A stretch of 64,000 bases of DNA, from the NCBI RefSeq assembly GCF_009765355.1, contig NZ_VTHK01000019.1:1-64000 (forward strand), in the 5' to 3' direction. Both the position numbers and the translations under genes were made by a program. The notes below the pieces were generated by a model. It ran no database searches and was not told the DNA's origin. It worked only from the letters and a program-made list of their open reading frames with translations. Origin of the DNA: Amycolatopsis anabasis. GTDB taxonomy: Bacteria > Actinomycetota > Actinomycetes > Mycobacteriales > Pseudonocardiaceae. Below, one piece after another: positions 1 through 8,459 of this stretch. Position 1 is the stretch's first letter. The number at the start of each line of letters is the position of its first letter.

Positions 1-66
1 GATCGGCGTCTGACTGTTGCGAACCTCAAGCCGCAACAACTTCCGACCCTCCGGGACAATCGTCAT
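1..66 (-). CDS. lipA: lipoyl synthase, N-terminal fragment
   Basis: The first 22 codons are visible and the gene runs off the left edge. The start MTIVPEGRKLLRLEVRNSQ matches the characteristic N terminus of actinobacterial LipA, the radical-SAM enzyme that inserts sulfur into octanoyl groups to make lipoyl cofactors. Its ATG overlaps the glyA stop (ATGA), so it is the last visible gene of the gcv operon. The job fits, because GcvH encoded just upstream carries a lipoyl group. The catalytic cysteine clusters lie outside the window, so the call rests on the N terminus and context. Confidence 0.85.
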   Translation of the reverse strand, partial: MTIVPEGRKLLRLEVRNSQTPI

Positions 67-1337
67 GTCTGCAACTCCCCGTACAACGGGTGCCGTTTGG
101 CGAGCAACTCGACGCGGGCCCGCAGCTCCTGCTCGGTGTCCGCGTCGAAATCGGGACGCAGCGTCGCGGCGATGATGTCGGCGACCTCGGCGAAATCGTC
201 GGCGCCGAACCCGCGGGTGGCCAGCGCCGGGGTGCCGATGCGCAGGCCGGAGGTGATCATCGGCGGGCGCGGGTCGAACGGCACCGCGTTGCGGTTCACC
301 GTGATCCCCACCGAGTGCAGCCGGTCCTCGGCCTGCTTACCGTCCAAAGCGGACTCGACCAGATCGACGAGCACCAGGTGCACGTCGGTGCCGCCGGTCA
401 GCACGCGCACCCCGGCGGACACGCAGTCGGGATGCGAGAGCCGCGCGGCCAGGGCCTTCGCGCCGTCCAGCACGCGCTGCTGCCGCTCCCGGAACTCCTC
501 GCTCGCCGCGATCTTCAGCGCGACCGCCTTGGCCGCGATGACGTGCTCCAACGGCCCGCCCTGCTGCCCCGGGAACACCGCCGAGTTGATCTTCTTCGCG
601 AGCTCGGACTTGCACAGGATGATCCCGCCGCGCGGGCCGCCGAGCGTCTTGTGGGTCGTCGTGGTCACCACATCGGCGTGCGGCACCGGGCTCGGGTGCA
701 GACCGGCCGCCACCAGCCCGGCGAAATGCGCCATGTCGACCATGAGCTTGGCGTCCACCGCATCCGCGATCCGCCGGAACTCGGCGAAGTCGAGCCGCCG
801 CGGGTACGCCGACCAGCCCGCCACGATCAGCTTCGGCTTGTGTTCGGCCGCGAGCCGCTCGACCTCGGCCATGTCGACCAGCCCGGTCTCCTTGTCGACA
901 TGGTAGGCGACCACGTTGTAGAGCTTGCCGGAGAAGTTGATCTTCATCCCGTGCGTCAGATGCCCGCCGTGCGCGAGGTCCAGGCCGAGGATCGTGTCCC
1001 CCGGCTGCAGCAGCGCGAACATCGCGGCGGCGTTCGCCTGCGCGCCGGAATGCGGCTGGACGTTGGCGTGCTCGGCGCCGAAGAGCTCCTTGGCCCGGTC
1101 GATCGCGAGCTGCTCGACGACGTCGACGTGCTCGCAGCCGCCATAGTAGCGGCGGCCGGGATAACCCTCGGCGTACTTGTTGGTCAGCACCGAACCCTGC
1201 GCCTCGAGCACACCGACCGGCGCGAAGTTCTCCGAGGCGATCATCTCCAGGGTGCTCTGCTGGCGGTCCAGTTCCGCGGCGACCGCGGCGGCGACCTCGG
1301 GGTCCACAGTGGACAGCGAAGCGGCGAACGTGCTCAT
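63..1337 (-). CDS. glyA: serine hydroxymethyltransferase
   Basis: A 424-residue fold-type I PLP enzyme that interconverts serine and glycine with tetrahydrofolate in the cytoplasm. The PLP lysine lies in the TTTTHKTLGGPRGG motif (about Lys230), and the N-terminal SENFAP and YAEGYPGRRYYGG motifs are intact. Length is normal for the family. It starts 2 bases after the gcvH stop and overlaps lipA by 4 bases, so it is co-transcribed with the glycine cleavage genes. There it supplies or drains the glycine and methylene-THF pools handled by GcvPTH. An organism of this type may carry another glyA elsewhere; that cannot be judged here. Confidence 0.97.
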   Translation of the reverse strand: MSTFAASLSTVDPEVAAAVAAELDRQQSTLEMIASENFAPVGVLEAQGSVLTNKYAEGYPGRRYYGGCEHVDVVEQLAIDRAKELFGAEHANVQPHSGAQANAAAMFALLQPGDTILGLDLAHGGHLTHGMKINFSGKLYNVVAYHVDKETGLVDMAEVERLAAEHKPKLIVAGWSAYPRRLDFAEFRRIADAVDAKLMVDMAHFAGLVAAGLHPSPVPHADVVTTTTHKTLGGPRGGIILCKSELAKKINSAVFPGQQGGPLEHVIAAKAVALKIAASEEFRERQQRVLDGAKALAARLSHPDCVSAGVRVLTGGTDVHLVLVDLVESALDGKQAEDRLHSVGITVNRNAVPFDPRPPMITSGLRIGTPALATRGFGADDFAEVADIIAATLRPDFDADTEQELRARVELLAKRHPLYGELQT

Positions 1338-1339
1338 GC

Positions 1340-1714
1340 TCAGCCCTCCTCGGTCAGCGCTCGGTACGCGGTGGCGTCGAGCAGCTCGGGCAGCGATTCG
1401 GTGCGCACCTTGAACAGCCAGCCCTGCTCGAACGGATCGTTGTTGATCACCTCGGGACCGTCCACAGCGGACTCGTTGACCGCGGTGACCTCGCCGGTGG
1501 CCGGGGCGAACAGTTCACTGACCGATTTGGTCGATTCGATCTCGCCGCACACCTCACCCGCGGTGATCGTCGACCCGACCTCGGGGAGCTGCACGAACAC
1601 GATGTCACCGAGCGATTCGGCGGCGAACGCGGTGATGCCGACCGTGGCCACCCCGTCCTCGACCGAAATCCACTCGTGTTCCTTGGTGTAGCTGAGGTTC
1701 TCGGGAATGCTCAT
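1340..1714 (-). CDS. gcvH: glycine cleavage system H protein
   Basis: A 124-residue lipoyl carrier that shuttles the aminomethyl group between GcvP, GcvT and lipoamide dehydrogenase. The lipoylation motif GEIESTKSVSE is present, with the modified lysine at about residue 63. The start ATG (MSIPENLSYTKEHEW) overlaps the gcvT stop by 4 bases, and the stop is 2 bases before glyA. Length and sequence are typical, with nothing missing. Genes for lipoylation (lipA) follow in the same operon. Confidence 0.97.
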   Translation of the reverse strand: MSIPENLSYTKEHEWISVEDGVATVGITAFAAESLGDIVFVQLPEVGSTITAGEVCGEIESTKSVSELFAPATGEVTAVNESAVDGPEVINNDPFEQGWLFKVRTESLPELLDATAYRALTEEG

Positions 1715-2823
1715 TTCGCGGGAGTCCTTTGGTTCGAACGCTTGTAGAAGGGCAGGGCGACGACTTCGACCTGTTCGACGCGGCCGCGGATGTCCACGGA
1801 CAGGGTGGTTCCGGGTTCGCTCAGCGCGGGCGGCACGTAGGCCATCGCGATCGGGTAACCCAGCGTCGGCGACAGCGCGCCGCTGGTGATCTCGCCGACC
1901 TCGGCGCCGGAGTGCAGCACCTTGTACCCGTGCCGGGGCGCGCGGCGGCCGGTGCCCTTCAGGCCCACCAGCACCCGCTCGCGCTCGGCGTCGCGGTGCC
2001 CGGCGAGCGCCGCCTTGCCGACGAAATCGCCGAGCTTGTCGAACTTGACCACCCGGCCCAGGTTCGCCTCGAACGGGGTCAGCTTGACGCTCAACTCGTT
2101 GCCGTACAACGGCATTCCGGCTTCGAGGCGCAGGGTGTCCCGGCAGGCGAGTCCGGCGGGCACCAGGCCGTGCGGCTGCCCGGCCTCGGTCAGCACCGCC
2201 CACACCTCGGCGGCCTCGGCGGCCGGGACGTACAGCTCGAACCCGTCCTCGCCGGTGTAGCCGGTGCGGGCGAGCAGCACGTGGTGGCCCTTCACGATCG
2301 CGGGCACGCTCGCGTAGTACTTCAGCTCGGTCAGGTCCGCGTCGGTCACCGAACCGACGATCTCCGCCGATTTCGGGCCCTGCACGGCGATCAGCGCGAA
2401 CTCCGCCGACCGGTCGGTCACCTCGGCGGTGAACCCGTCCGCGCGGTCGCGCAGCTCGACCGCGACCACGGCGGCGTTCCCGGCGTTCGCGACCACCAGG
2501 AACTTCTCCTCGGCCAGCCGGTAGACGACCAGGTCGTCGAGGACACCGCCGGAGCTGTGGCACAGCATGGTGTACCGCGCGCGGCCGGCCTTGAGCTTGG
2601 ACAGGTTGCCGACCAGCGCGTGGTCCAGGGCGAGCGCGGCCTCCGATCCGGTCACCTCGATCTCGGCCATGTGCGACAGGTCGAACAGCCCGGCGGCCTC
2701 GCGGACGGCCTTGTGCTCGGCGAGTTCGCTGGAATACCGCACCGGCATGGACCACCCGGCGAAATCGGTGAACAGCGCACCGAGTTCGGTGTGCACCTCG
2801 TGCAAGGGGGATTGCTTCGACAT
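1711..2823 (-). CDS. gcvT: aminomethyltransferase (glycine cleavage T protein)
   Basis: A 370-residue folate-binding enzyme that releases ammonia from GcvH-bound aminomethyl and passes the one-carbon unit to tetrahydrofolate. Typical GcvT blocks are visible: LHEVHTELGALFTDFAGWSMPV near the N terminus, GLFDLSHMAEIEV, TGYTGEDGFELYV and RDTLRLEAGMPLYGNEL. It starts 4 bases after the gcvP stop and its stop overlaps the gcvH start. Length is as expected and the frame is intact. Confidence 0.97.
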   Translation of the reverse strand: MSKQSPLHEVHTELGALFTDFAGWSMPVRYSSELAEHKAVREAAGLFDLSHMAEIEVTGSEAALALDHALVGNLSKLKAGRARYTMLCHSSGGVLDDLVVYRLAEEKFLVVANAGNAAVVAVELRDRADGFTAEVTDRSAEFALIAVQGPKSAEIVGSVTDADLTELKYYASVPAIVKGHHVLLARTGYTGEDGFELYVPAAEAAEVWAVLTEAGQPHGLVPAGLACRDTLRLEAGMPLYGNELSVKLTPFEANLGRVVKFDKLGDFVGKAALAGHRDAERERVLVGLKGTGRRAPRHGYKVLHSGAEVGEITSGALSPTLGYPIAMAYVPPALSEPGTTLSVDIRGRVEQVEVVALPFYKRSNQRTPAK

Positions 2824-2827
2824 AGCC

Positions 2828-5659
2828 TCAGCTTTCGTAGGCGTTCAGCGGCGGACAGGTGCACACGAGATTCCGGTCGCCGCGCGCGCCGTCGATCCGG
2901 CGCACCGGCGGCCAGTACTTGGCCTTCGGCGAGACCCCGGCCGGGTAGACCGCGAGCTTGCGGTCATACGGCAGGTCCCAGTCCCCGGCGAGCAGCTCCG
3001 CGGTGTGCGGGGCGCCCCGCAGCGGGCTGTTCTCGACCGGCCACCGGCCCTCGGCGACCTCGGCGATCTCCTGCCGGATCGCGATCATCGCGTCGCAGAA
3101 CCGGTCGATCTCGCCGAGGTCCTCGCTCTCGGTCGGCTCCACCATCAGCGTCCCGGCCACCGGGAACGACATGGTCGGCGCGTGGAAACCGTAGTCCACC
3201 AGGCGTTTCGCCACGTCTTCGACGGTCACGCCGGTCTCCTTGGTGAGCCCGCGCAGGTCGAGGATGCATTCGTGCGCGACGAGCCCGTTCCGCCCGGTGT
3301 AGAGCACCGGGTAGTGCGGGCCGAGGCGGGCGGCCACGTAGTTGGCGGCGAGCACCGCGACCTTGGTCGCCTCGGTCAGCCCGGCCGCCCCCATCATCCG
3401 GACATACGCCCAGGAGATCGGCAGGATCGACGCGGAACCGAACGGCGCGGCCGCGATCGGGCCGACCCCGGAGGCCGGGCCGGCGCCCGGGAGCAGCGGG
3501 TGGTTCGGCAGGTAGGGCGCGAGGTGCGAGCGCACCGCGACCGGGCCGACGCCCGGCCCGCCGCCGCCGTGCGGGATGCAGAACGTCTTGTGCAGGTTCA
3601 GATGCGACACGTCGCCGCCGAACTCGCCGGGTTTGGCCAGCCCGAGCAGCGCGTTCAGGTTCGCGCCGTCGACGTACACCTGGCCACCGGCGTCGTGCAC
3701 GATCCGGGCCAGCTCGCCGATGCCCTCCTCGTAGACCCCGTGTGTGGACGGGTAGGTGACCATGATCGCGGACAGCGTGTCCCGGTGCTGGTCCGCCTTG
3801 GCCCGCAGATCGTCCAGGTCGATGTCGCCGGAGTCGTTGCAGGCGACCACGACCACGCGCATCCCGGCGAGCACCGCGGAGGCGGCGTTCGTGCCGTGCG
3901 CCGAGGACGGGATGAGGCAGACGTCGCGTTCGGGCTGCCCGTTCGCGCGGTGGTAGGCGCGGATGGCCAGCAGCCCGGCCAGCTCGCCCTGGCTGCCCGC
4001 GTTGGGCTGCAGGGACACCGTGTCGTAGCCGGTGACCTCGGCGAGCCAGCCGGTGAGCTGGTCGACCAGTTCCCGGTACCCGGCGGCGTCCTCGGCCGGG
4101 GCGAACGGGTGCAGGCCCGCGAACTCCGCCCAGCTGATCGGCTCCATCTCGGTGGTGGCGTTGAGCTTCATGGTGCACGAGCCGAGCGGGATCATGCCCC
4201 GGTCCAGCGCGTAGTCCAGATCGGACAGGTGCCGCAGGTAGCGCAGCATCGCGGTTTCCGAGCGGTGCGCGGAGAACACCTCGTGCGTGAGGTACCCGCT
4301 CTGCCGCGCGAGCCCCGCGGGCAACCGGGTTTCGTCGGTCGCCTCGGCATGCGCCTCCAGTTCGAAGGCCAGCAGCACGCGACGCAGGGTGTCCGGCGTG
4401 GTGACCTCGTCGCAGGCGATCCGCACGTGGTCGTCGTCCACCGCGCCGAGATTGATGCCGAACCGCCGCGCGTCGGCGAGCACCCGCTGGGCGCGGCCGG
4501 GGACCCGGGCCAGCACGGTGTCGAAGAAGCGTTCGTGCACGACGTCCACGCCCCCGGCGCGAAGCGCGTCGGCGAGCGAGATCGCGTGGCCGTGCACCCG
4601 CCGCGCGATGTCGGCCAGGCCGTCCGGGCCGTGGTAGACGGCGTACATCGCGGCGAGGACCGCGGGCAGCACCTGCGCGGTGCAGATGTTGCTGGTGGCC
4701 TTCTCTCGGCGGATGTGCTGCTCCCGGGTCTGCAGTGCGAGCCGGTAGGCGGGGGCGCCGTCGGCGTCCACCGACACCCCGACCAGGCGCCCGGGCAGCG
4801 AACGCTCCAGCCCGGCGCGGACCGCGAGGTACCCGGCGTGCGGGCCGCCGTAGCCGAGCGGGACGCCGAAGCGCTGGGTGGTGCCCGCGGCGAGGTCCGC
4901 GCCGAACTCGCCGGGCGCGGTGATCAGGGTGAGCGCGAGCAGATCGGCGGCCATCGCGAACAGCGCGCCCGCGGCCTTCGCGGCGGCGCCGATCTCCTGG
5001 TAGAAGGCGGGTTCGCGGAGCACGCCGGAGGCGCCGGGGTACTGCGCGACCACGCCGAAGAAGTCCTCGGGCAGGCCGTCTCCGAGGTCCCGGACGTCGA
5101 CCTCGATGCCGACCGCCTCGGCCCGGGTGCGGACCACGGCGATGGTCTGCGGCAGGCATTCGGCGTCCAGCACGACCCGGTTCGACTTGGCCTTCGACGC
5201 CCGGCGCATCAGCAGCACCGCCTCGGCGACCGCGGTCGACTCGTCGAGCAGCGAGGCGTTGGCCGTGGTCAGGCCGGTGAGGTCGGCGACCATGGTCTGG
5301 AAGTTGAGCAGGGCTTCCAGGCGGCCCTGCGAGATCTCCGGCTGGTACGGGGTGTACGCGGTGTACCAGGCGGGGTTCTCCAGCACGTTGCGGCGGATCA
5401 CCGGCGGGGTGAGCGTGTCGTGGAAGCCGAGTCCGATCATCTGCGTCATCGGCCGGTTGCGGGCGGCGAGCTTGCGCAGCTCGGCGGTCGCCTCCTGCTC
5501 GGCCGCGGCGGGCGGCAGGTCCAGGTCGGCGGCGAGCCGGATCCCGGCCGGGACCGCGGCCTCGGCCAGCGCGTCGAGGCTGCCGTAGCCGCATTCGGCC
5601 AGCATCTTGGCCTGTTCGGACTCCGCCGGTCCGATGTGGCGAGATGCGAAGGATGACAC
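2828..5659 (-). CDS. gcvP: glycine dehydrogenase (decarboxylating), P protein
   Basis: A single-chain P protein of 943 residues that decarboxylates glycine with PLP and loads GcvH. The PLP lysine is Lys691 in HLNLHKTFCIPHGGGGPG. I place the start at the GTG at 5659 (VSSFASRHIGP), because AGAAGAGGAG lies 7 bases upstream and family members begin just before SFxxRHIGP. The frame stays open to an ATG at 5725, but that would put 22 extra residues inside the riboswitch 3' end. It is first in the operon gcvP-gcvT-gcvH-glyA-lipA and is controlled by the glycine riboswitch directly upstream. Confidence 0.97.
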   Translation of the reverse strand: MSSFASRHIGPAESEQAKMLAECGYGSLDALAEAAVPAGIRLAADLDLPPAAAEQEATAELRKLAARNRPMTQMIGLGFHDTLTPPVIRRNVLENPAWYTAYTPYQPEISQGRLEALLNFQTMVADLTGLTTANASLLDESTAVAEAVLLMRRASKAKSNRVVLDAECLPQTIAVVRTRAEAVGIEVDVRDLGDGLPEDFFGVVAQYPGASGVLREPAFYQEIGAAAKAAGALFAMAADLLALTLITAPGEFGADLAAGTTQRFGVPLGYGGPHAGYLAVRAGLERSLPGRLVGVSVDADGAPAYRLALQTREQHIRREKATSNICTAQVLPAVLAAMYAVYHGPDGLADIARRVHGHAISLADALRAGGVDVVHERFFDTVLARVPGRAQRVLADARRFGINLGAVDDDHVRIACDEVTTPDTLRRVLLAFELEAHAEATDETRLPAGLARQSGYLTHEVFSAHRSETAMLRYLRHLSDLDYALDRGMIPLGSCTMKLNATTEMEPISWAEFAGLHPFAPAEDAAGYRELVDQLTGWLAEVTGYDTVSLQPNAGSQGELAGLLAIRAYHRANGQPERDVCLIPSSAHGTNAASAVLAGMRVVVVACNDSGDIDLDDLRAKADQHRDTLSAIMVTYPSTHGVYEEGIGELARIVHDAGGQVYVDGANLNALLGLAKPGEFGGDVSHLNLHKTFCIPHGGGGPGVGPVAVRSHLAPYLPNHPLLPGAGPASGVGPIAAAPFGSASILPISWAYVRMMGAAGLTEATKVAVLAANYVAARLGPHYPVLYTGRNGLVAHECILDLRGLTKETGVTVEDVAKRLVDYGFHAPTMSFPVAGTLMVEPTESEDLGEIDRFCDAMIAIRQEIAEVAEGRWPVENSPLRGAPHTAELLAGDWDLPYDRKLAVYPAGVSPKAKYWPPVRRIDGARGDRNLVCTCPPLNAYES

Positions 5660-5678
5660 TGGGAGCTCCTCTTCTCGC

Positions 5679-5703
5679 GTACGGGACGGAATACCGTCCG
5701 TAC
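5679..5703 (-). promoter_or_regulatory. hairpin between glycine riboswitch and gcvP ribosome-binding site
   Basis: In the gcvP leader the arms GTACGGACGG and CCGTCCCGTAC pair over a TATT loop, with one bulged base. The hairpin sits about 10 bases upstream of the AGAAGAGGAG ribosome-binding site. It has no run of T after it, so it does not look like a classical intrinsic terminator. It may be part of the expression platform, acting on translation start or anti-termination. Pairing is seen; the function is inferred. Confidence 0.45.
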
Positions 5704-5711
5704 TGGGGAAC

Positions 5712-5893
5712 TCCCCCTCTGTCATGGCACCTGAGAGTTTCGCCGTCGCCCACGACGGCTTTCACCTTGGGTGAGGTGCGGGTGCACCTGCTTTCCAGAG
5801 TGGCCTCGCCTGAAGCGGTAGCTGTACCTGAGAGATTGGCGGGGAGTTTGCTCCTTCGGTGCCTCGTTCGATGACGAGGGCTCTCCCGCTCCG
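5712..5893 (-). ncRNA. tandem glycine riboswitch
   Basis: Two glycine aptamers occur back to back in the gcvP leader. The first has GAGCGGGAGAGC, CACCGAAGGAGCAAA and AATCTCTCAGGTA. The second begins at CACTCTGGAAAGC and has AAGGTGAAAGCC and CGAAACTCTCAGGTGCCA. These are the conserved core blocks of the glycine riboswitch family, spaced for a short inter-aptamer linker. In actinobacteria this class usually switches glycine-cleavage genes on at high glycine. Boundaries are approximate. The region 5894-6143 upstream holds no gene, only a presumed promoter I could not pin down. Confidence 0.93.
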
Positions 5894-6143
5894 GCTCATG
5901 CGGCCCGATATGCAGTTGTACTGGGGGTACCGTACGTGCCGGAGGGGGCCGCCGTCCACCGGGAGCCCCCTGCCCGTGATCGACACCGCGGCCCGGCCTG
6001 CCCGATCGGGCGGCGCGGAACGCACTTCCATGCACGAAAGACGATTGTAGGGGCATTCCCAGTGCTTCGCGCGTCTTCGCGATCACGAAACTCAGTAGGC
6101 TCGATTCCTTTCAGCGGTTCGAAAATACTTGGGGGTATTGATC

Positions 6144-6620
6144 ATGCTGAGCACCCAACCGGAACTCGTCTGGCAGGGCCGGATTCACCTGGGCGACGAG
6201 CCCGGGGTGTACGGCGACGCCGATTACCCGGGAATAGCGCTCGAGCTCCCGCTCACCCTGCGCAAAACCGATCCCGCGGGGCCGGACAGCACGACCCTGG
6301 TCCTGCGGACCCAGGACGTGCAGACCTTCACCGGATACCCGGGTCATCTGATCACGGTGACCGCCTACGTACCGGATCCCGCCGATCCTTTCCACGCCGA
6401 CGAGCAAGTGCTCGCCACGGCCAGGCTGACCAGTGCGGACAACAACCGGAAGGAGATCCCCCTCGATCTCGGCGGGCTCACCTCGCCGATATTCGTGAGC
6501 GTCCGGGTGCGCGTGGACACCGAGGTGCCGCCGGGACTGTACGACGATTTCGTGGTGACCAAACTGTCCAACCAGTCGGCGAACTTCGTGTTCGTCGCCT
6601 CGTTCGGTTTCAGCGCCTGA
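6144..6620 (+). CDS. hypothetical protein, 158 residues
   Basis: I do not recognise a family. The ATG at 6144 (MLSTQPELVWQGRI) has GGGGG 8 bases upstream; an in-frame TTG at 6129 would leave no room for it. The protein is acidic, beta-strand-rich, has no signal peptide or membrane segment and no cysteine. Blocks such as TLVLRTQDVQTFTGYPGH and SVRVRVDTEVPPGLYDDF resemble a beta-sandwich. It stands alone, divergent from the gcv operon and convergent with the copper-storage-like gene, ending at a strong shared terminator. Codon use is ordinary for the window. Confidence 0.75.
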   Translation: MLSTQPELVWQGRIHLGDEPGVYGDADYPGIALELPLTLRKTDPAGPDSTTLVLRTQDVQTFTGYPGHLITVTAYVPDPADPFHADEQVLATARLTSADNNRKEIPLDLGGLTSPIFVSVRVRVDTEVPPGLYDDFVVTKLSNQSANFVFVASFGFSA

Positions 6621-6666
6621 CCGGAACCGGTCCGTTCCCCTGGCGCGGGGAACGGACCGGTTCCGG
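6621..6666. terminator. perfect 20-bp inverted repeat, bidirectional terminator
   Basis: A perfect 20-base inverted repeat (left arm 6621-6640, right arm 6647-6666) surrounds a 6-base loop. It starts right after the stop of the upstream plus-strand gene and ends 5 bases before the stop of the minus-strand gene. Convergent placement and G+C-rich arms fit a shared factor-independent terminator without a U-tract, as is common in actinomycetes. Confidence 0.8.
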
Positions 6667-6671
6667 GTGCG

Positions 6672-7055
6672 TCAGGCCGACTGCATCATCGCTTCCGGGG
6701 TCATCGCGCGGCACGCCTCGGCGCAGCGCATCATCATGTCGGCGGCCTCGTCCAGCCCCGGATCGTTCATCGCCCGGGCCATCTCGGCGCACTTCATGCA
6801 CATGTCGGCGCACATCTCGCACATCCGCGCGCACATCGCCAGCATTTCCCGGTCGGCCTTCATGCTCGAACAGCGCATCATCATATCCGCGCACATCCGA
6901 CACATATCCGCACAGGAAATCATCATCATGCCCATGCGGACCATCTGATCCCCGCCCATTTCCATGCAGTACGACATCATGCGCTCGCACATGTTGTGGC
7001 ACTGGTTGCACATATCGATGCACTGCTGCATCTGGGCGCTCATCTGACGGGTCAT
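6672..7055 (-). CDS. Met- and Cys-rich four-helix copper-storage-like protein (Csp/DUF326)
   Basis: A 127-residue cytoplasmic protein with 16 cysteines and 34 methionines. Cysteines are spaced CxxxC, CxxC and CxxxCxxC along predicted amphipathic helices (Cys12-16-19-23-30, 48-52-55-62, 75-79-82-86-89, 111-115). This is the pattern of bacterial copper-storage proteins, in which thiolates line the core of a four-helix bundle and bind many Cu(I). There is no signal peptide, so it would be the cytosolic (Csp3-like) type. AAGGAGG lies 5 bases upstream of the ATG. The methionine content is far above what the family needs. No copper sensor or exporter gene is adjacent. Confidence 0.8.
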   Translation of the reverse strand: MTRQMSAQMQQCIDMCNQCHNMCERMMSYCMEMGGDQMVRMGMMMISCADMCRMCADMMMRCSSMKADREMLAMCARMCEMCADMCMKCAEMARAMNDPGLDEAADMMMRCAEACRAMTPEAMMQSA

Positions 7056-7204
7056 GGTGGCCTCCTTGAATCGGCGTTTTGGGCGGGATTGCCCAACCTC
7101 GGCCTACCCCGGTGAATCTGTCACCGCAATCCCAGTCACCGGGACGAGCGAGGCTTTCCGACGATTCCGCCCGTTCAGGCGAAACCCCGCACCCAGGCCG
7201 TGTT

Positions 7205-7408
7205 TCAAAGCCACGACAACCGCGGTGAGGTGGGGTTCCTTTTCCCGGTCAGCGCACCCCCGGACCAGTAGTCCAGCGCTGCCTCGACCCGCACGTCCAG
7301 ATCCCCGGTCACACTGGAGGCCACGGTGTCCGGGGCGTCCTGCCAGGTCCAGCCGTCCGGAGAACCGGCGGGCGGCTGGTTGGCATAACCCTCGTTGCGA
7401 AAAATGGG
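7205..7408 (-). pseudogene. relic coding fragment without start
   Basis: On the minus strand a frame open from 7408 to a TGA at 7205 reads like real protein (NEGYANQPPAGSPDGWTWQ, then DLDVRVEAALDYWSGG) with G/C-rich third positions. It has no ATG or early GTG/TTG start and a TAG directly upstream. After about 52 codons the composition turns to noise. It looks like a leftover of a decayed gene. I cannot name the family. Confidence 0.35.
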
Positions 7409-7863
7409 CTATTACTCTGGGTTATTTGCCCTACAGGGTGTAATGTGACCTGCAACACAAAGGAGACTCCAGGTCAGCGGCGGGACACGCCGCGAGACAG
7501 AGGGGGAGGTGATGTCGCGGTGTCGGACCCGGCGCCCCGAGCGCGGCGAGCAGGCCCGGCCCCGTTTACCCAATGTTTCAGTCACGCGAACTCACTGCCG
7601 TTGCCCCCTTCCGTCTCCTGGCGAACGGGGCGATGACACAGTTCTGATGAAGTGTGGCGGGCAGAGCCATCCGGTTCGCTGTCGGTGCGTAGTGTTGAAC
7701 GGTCTCGCCAGAGGTGAAGAACAAACAATCATCCTGGCGTAATTGTTTCTCCTTCGAGCGAATAGTGTTCGGGGATGGTCGCGCCCAAAAATCACTGTTT
7801 TCGCCCCTTGGCGTGGTGCCGACACGGGGCGGTCCGTCCACAAAGAGAATGTGGTGAAACATC
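7409..7863. other. non-coding stretch upstream of secreted protein gene
   Basis: I find no convincing gene in these roughly 450 bases. Several short open frames overlap each other on both strands, but none has a good ribosome-binding site together with credible composition. The stretch 7385-7460 is AT-richer than its surroundings (ATTACTCTGGGTTATTTGCC), as is 7735-7770. Both could hold promoters, with the second serving the small secreted protein at 7864. Confidence 0.4.
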
Positions 7864-8238
7864 ATGCGGAAATCAACCAAACGCTGCCTCGCGACAGCAC
7901 TGCTGACCTTCGGCCTCGTCGGGATAGGTAGCGGGGTCGCCAACGCGCAAACCACCGACCCGGCGATCGACTTCGTGGTCGACAACGCGGATACCCTGCT
8001 CGAGGCCGCCAACGATACGACCGACACAGCGGCGGAAGCGACCGAGGAAGGCGGGGAACTCGCCGGGGACGTCGTTGCGGCCTCGCCGCTCCCGATTGCG
8101 ATGGTTTTTGGTGACGCCGTGGCCGCGGGAGCGAAGGCAACGGGCGACACGATCGAGGACACCGGTGACACCGTCACCGAAGCGGGCGAGGATGTCGTCG
8201 ACGACACTGCCAAATTCCTCAAAGTCATTCTCCCGTGA
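7864..8238 (+). CDS. small secreted Asp/Thr-rich protein
   Basis: The 124-residue product begins with a clear Sec signal peptide: KSTKR, a hydrophobic core of about 18 residues, then VANA-QTTDP with probable cleavage after Ala28. The mature 96 residues have no cysteine, are acidic, and carry repeated DT/TED clusters (DNADTLLEAANDTTDTAAE; GDTIEDTGDTVTEAGEDV) suggesting helical amphipathic segments. No known family is recognised. It is a single-gene unit with a weak ribosome-binding site, convergent with the SDR gene. The 221 bases that follow hold nothing I can identify. Confidence 0.7.
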   Translation: MRKSTKRCLATALLTFGLVGIGSGVANAQTTDPAIDFVVDNADTLLEAANDTTDTAAEATEEGGELAGDVVAASPLPIAMVFGDAVAAGAKATGDTIEDTGDTVTEAGEDVVDDTAKFLKVILP

Positions 8239-8459
8239 CACCTCGGTGAGGGGTGAAACGGCTTTCTACCCGCGCCCCGTGCCCTTACCGCACGAGGCAT
8301 CGGAGACGAGAGGCAGCCCCTGTCCTGGTTGATGACCGTGTCGGGGCCGAGACGGCATTTCCCGATGCCGGCGCGACCCCGGCACGATCATGCCCGCTAT
8401 CGAAAAGGCCCACCGTGAGCCAGGGTGAGAACGACACCACCCCACCTCTGAAGCACGGC

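Noticed and set aside
90..5656. Very long plus-strand open frames across the gcv operon (for example 2567-5656)
   Set aside because: They are antisense shadows of gcvP, gcvT and glyA caused by high GC; composition is Arg/Pro/Gly-rich and no family is recognisable.
5660..5725. N-terminal extension of gcvP starting at an ATG at 5725
   Set aside because: It would lie within the riboswitch 3' end, adds 22 unconserved residues, and the GTG at 5659 has a strong ribosome-binding site.
7445..7742. Two overlapping short plus-strand frames (7445-7636, 7509-7742)
   Set aside because: Overlap each other, are Arg/Pro-rich, and have no convincing start context; treated as non-coding.
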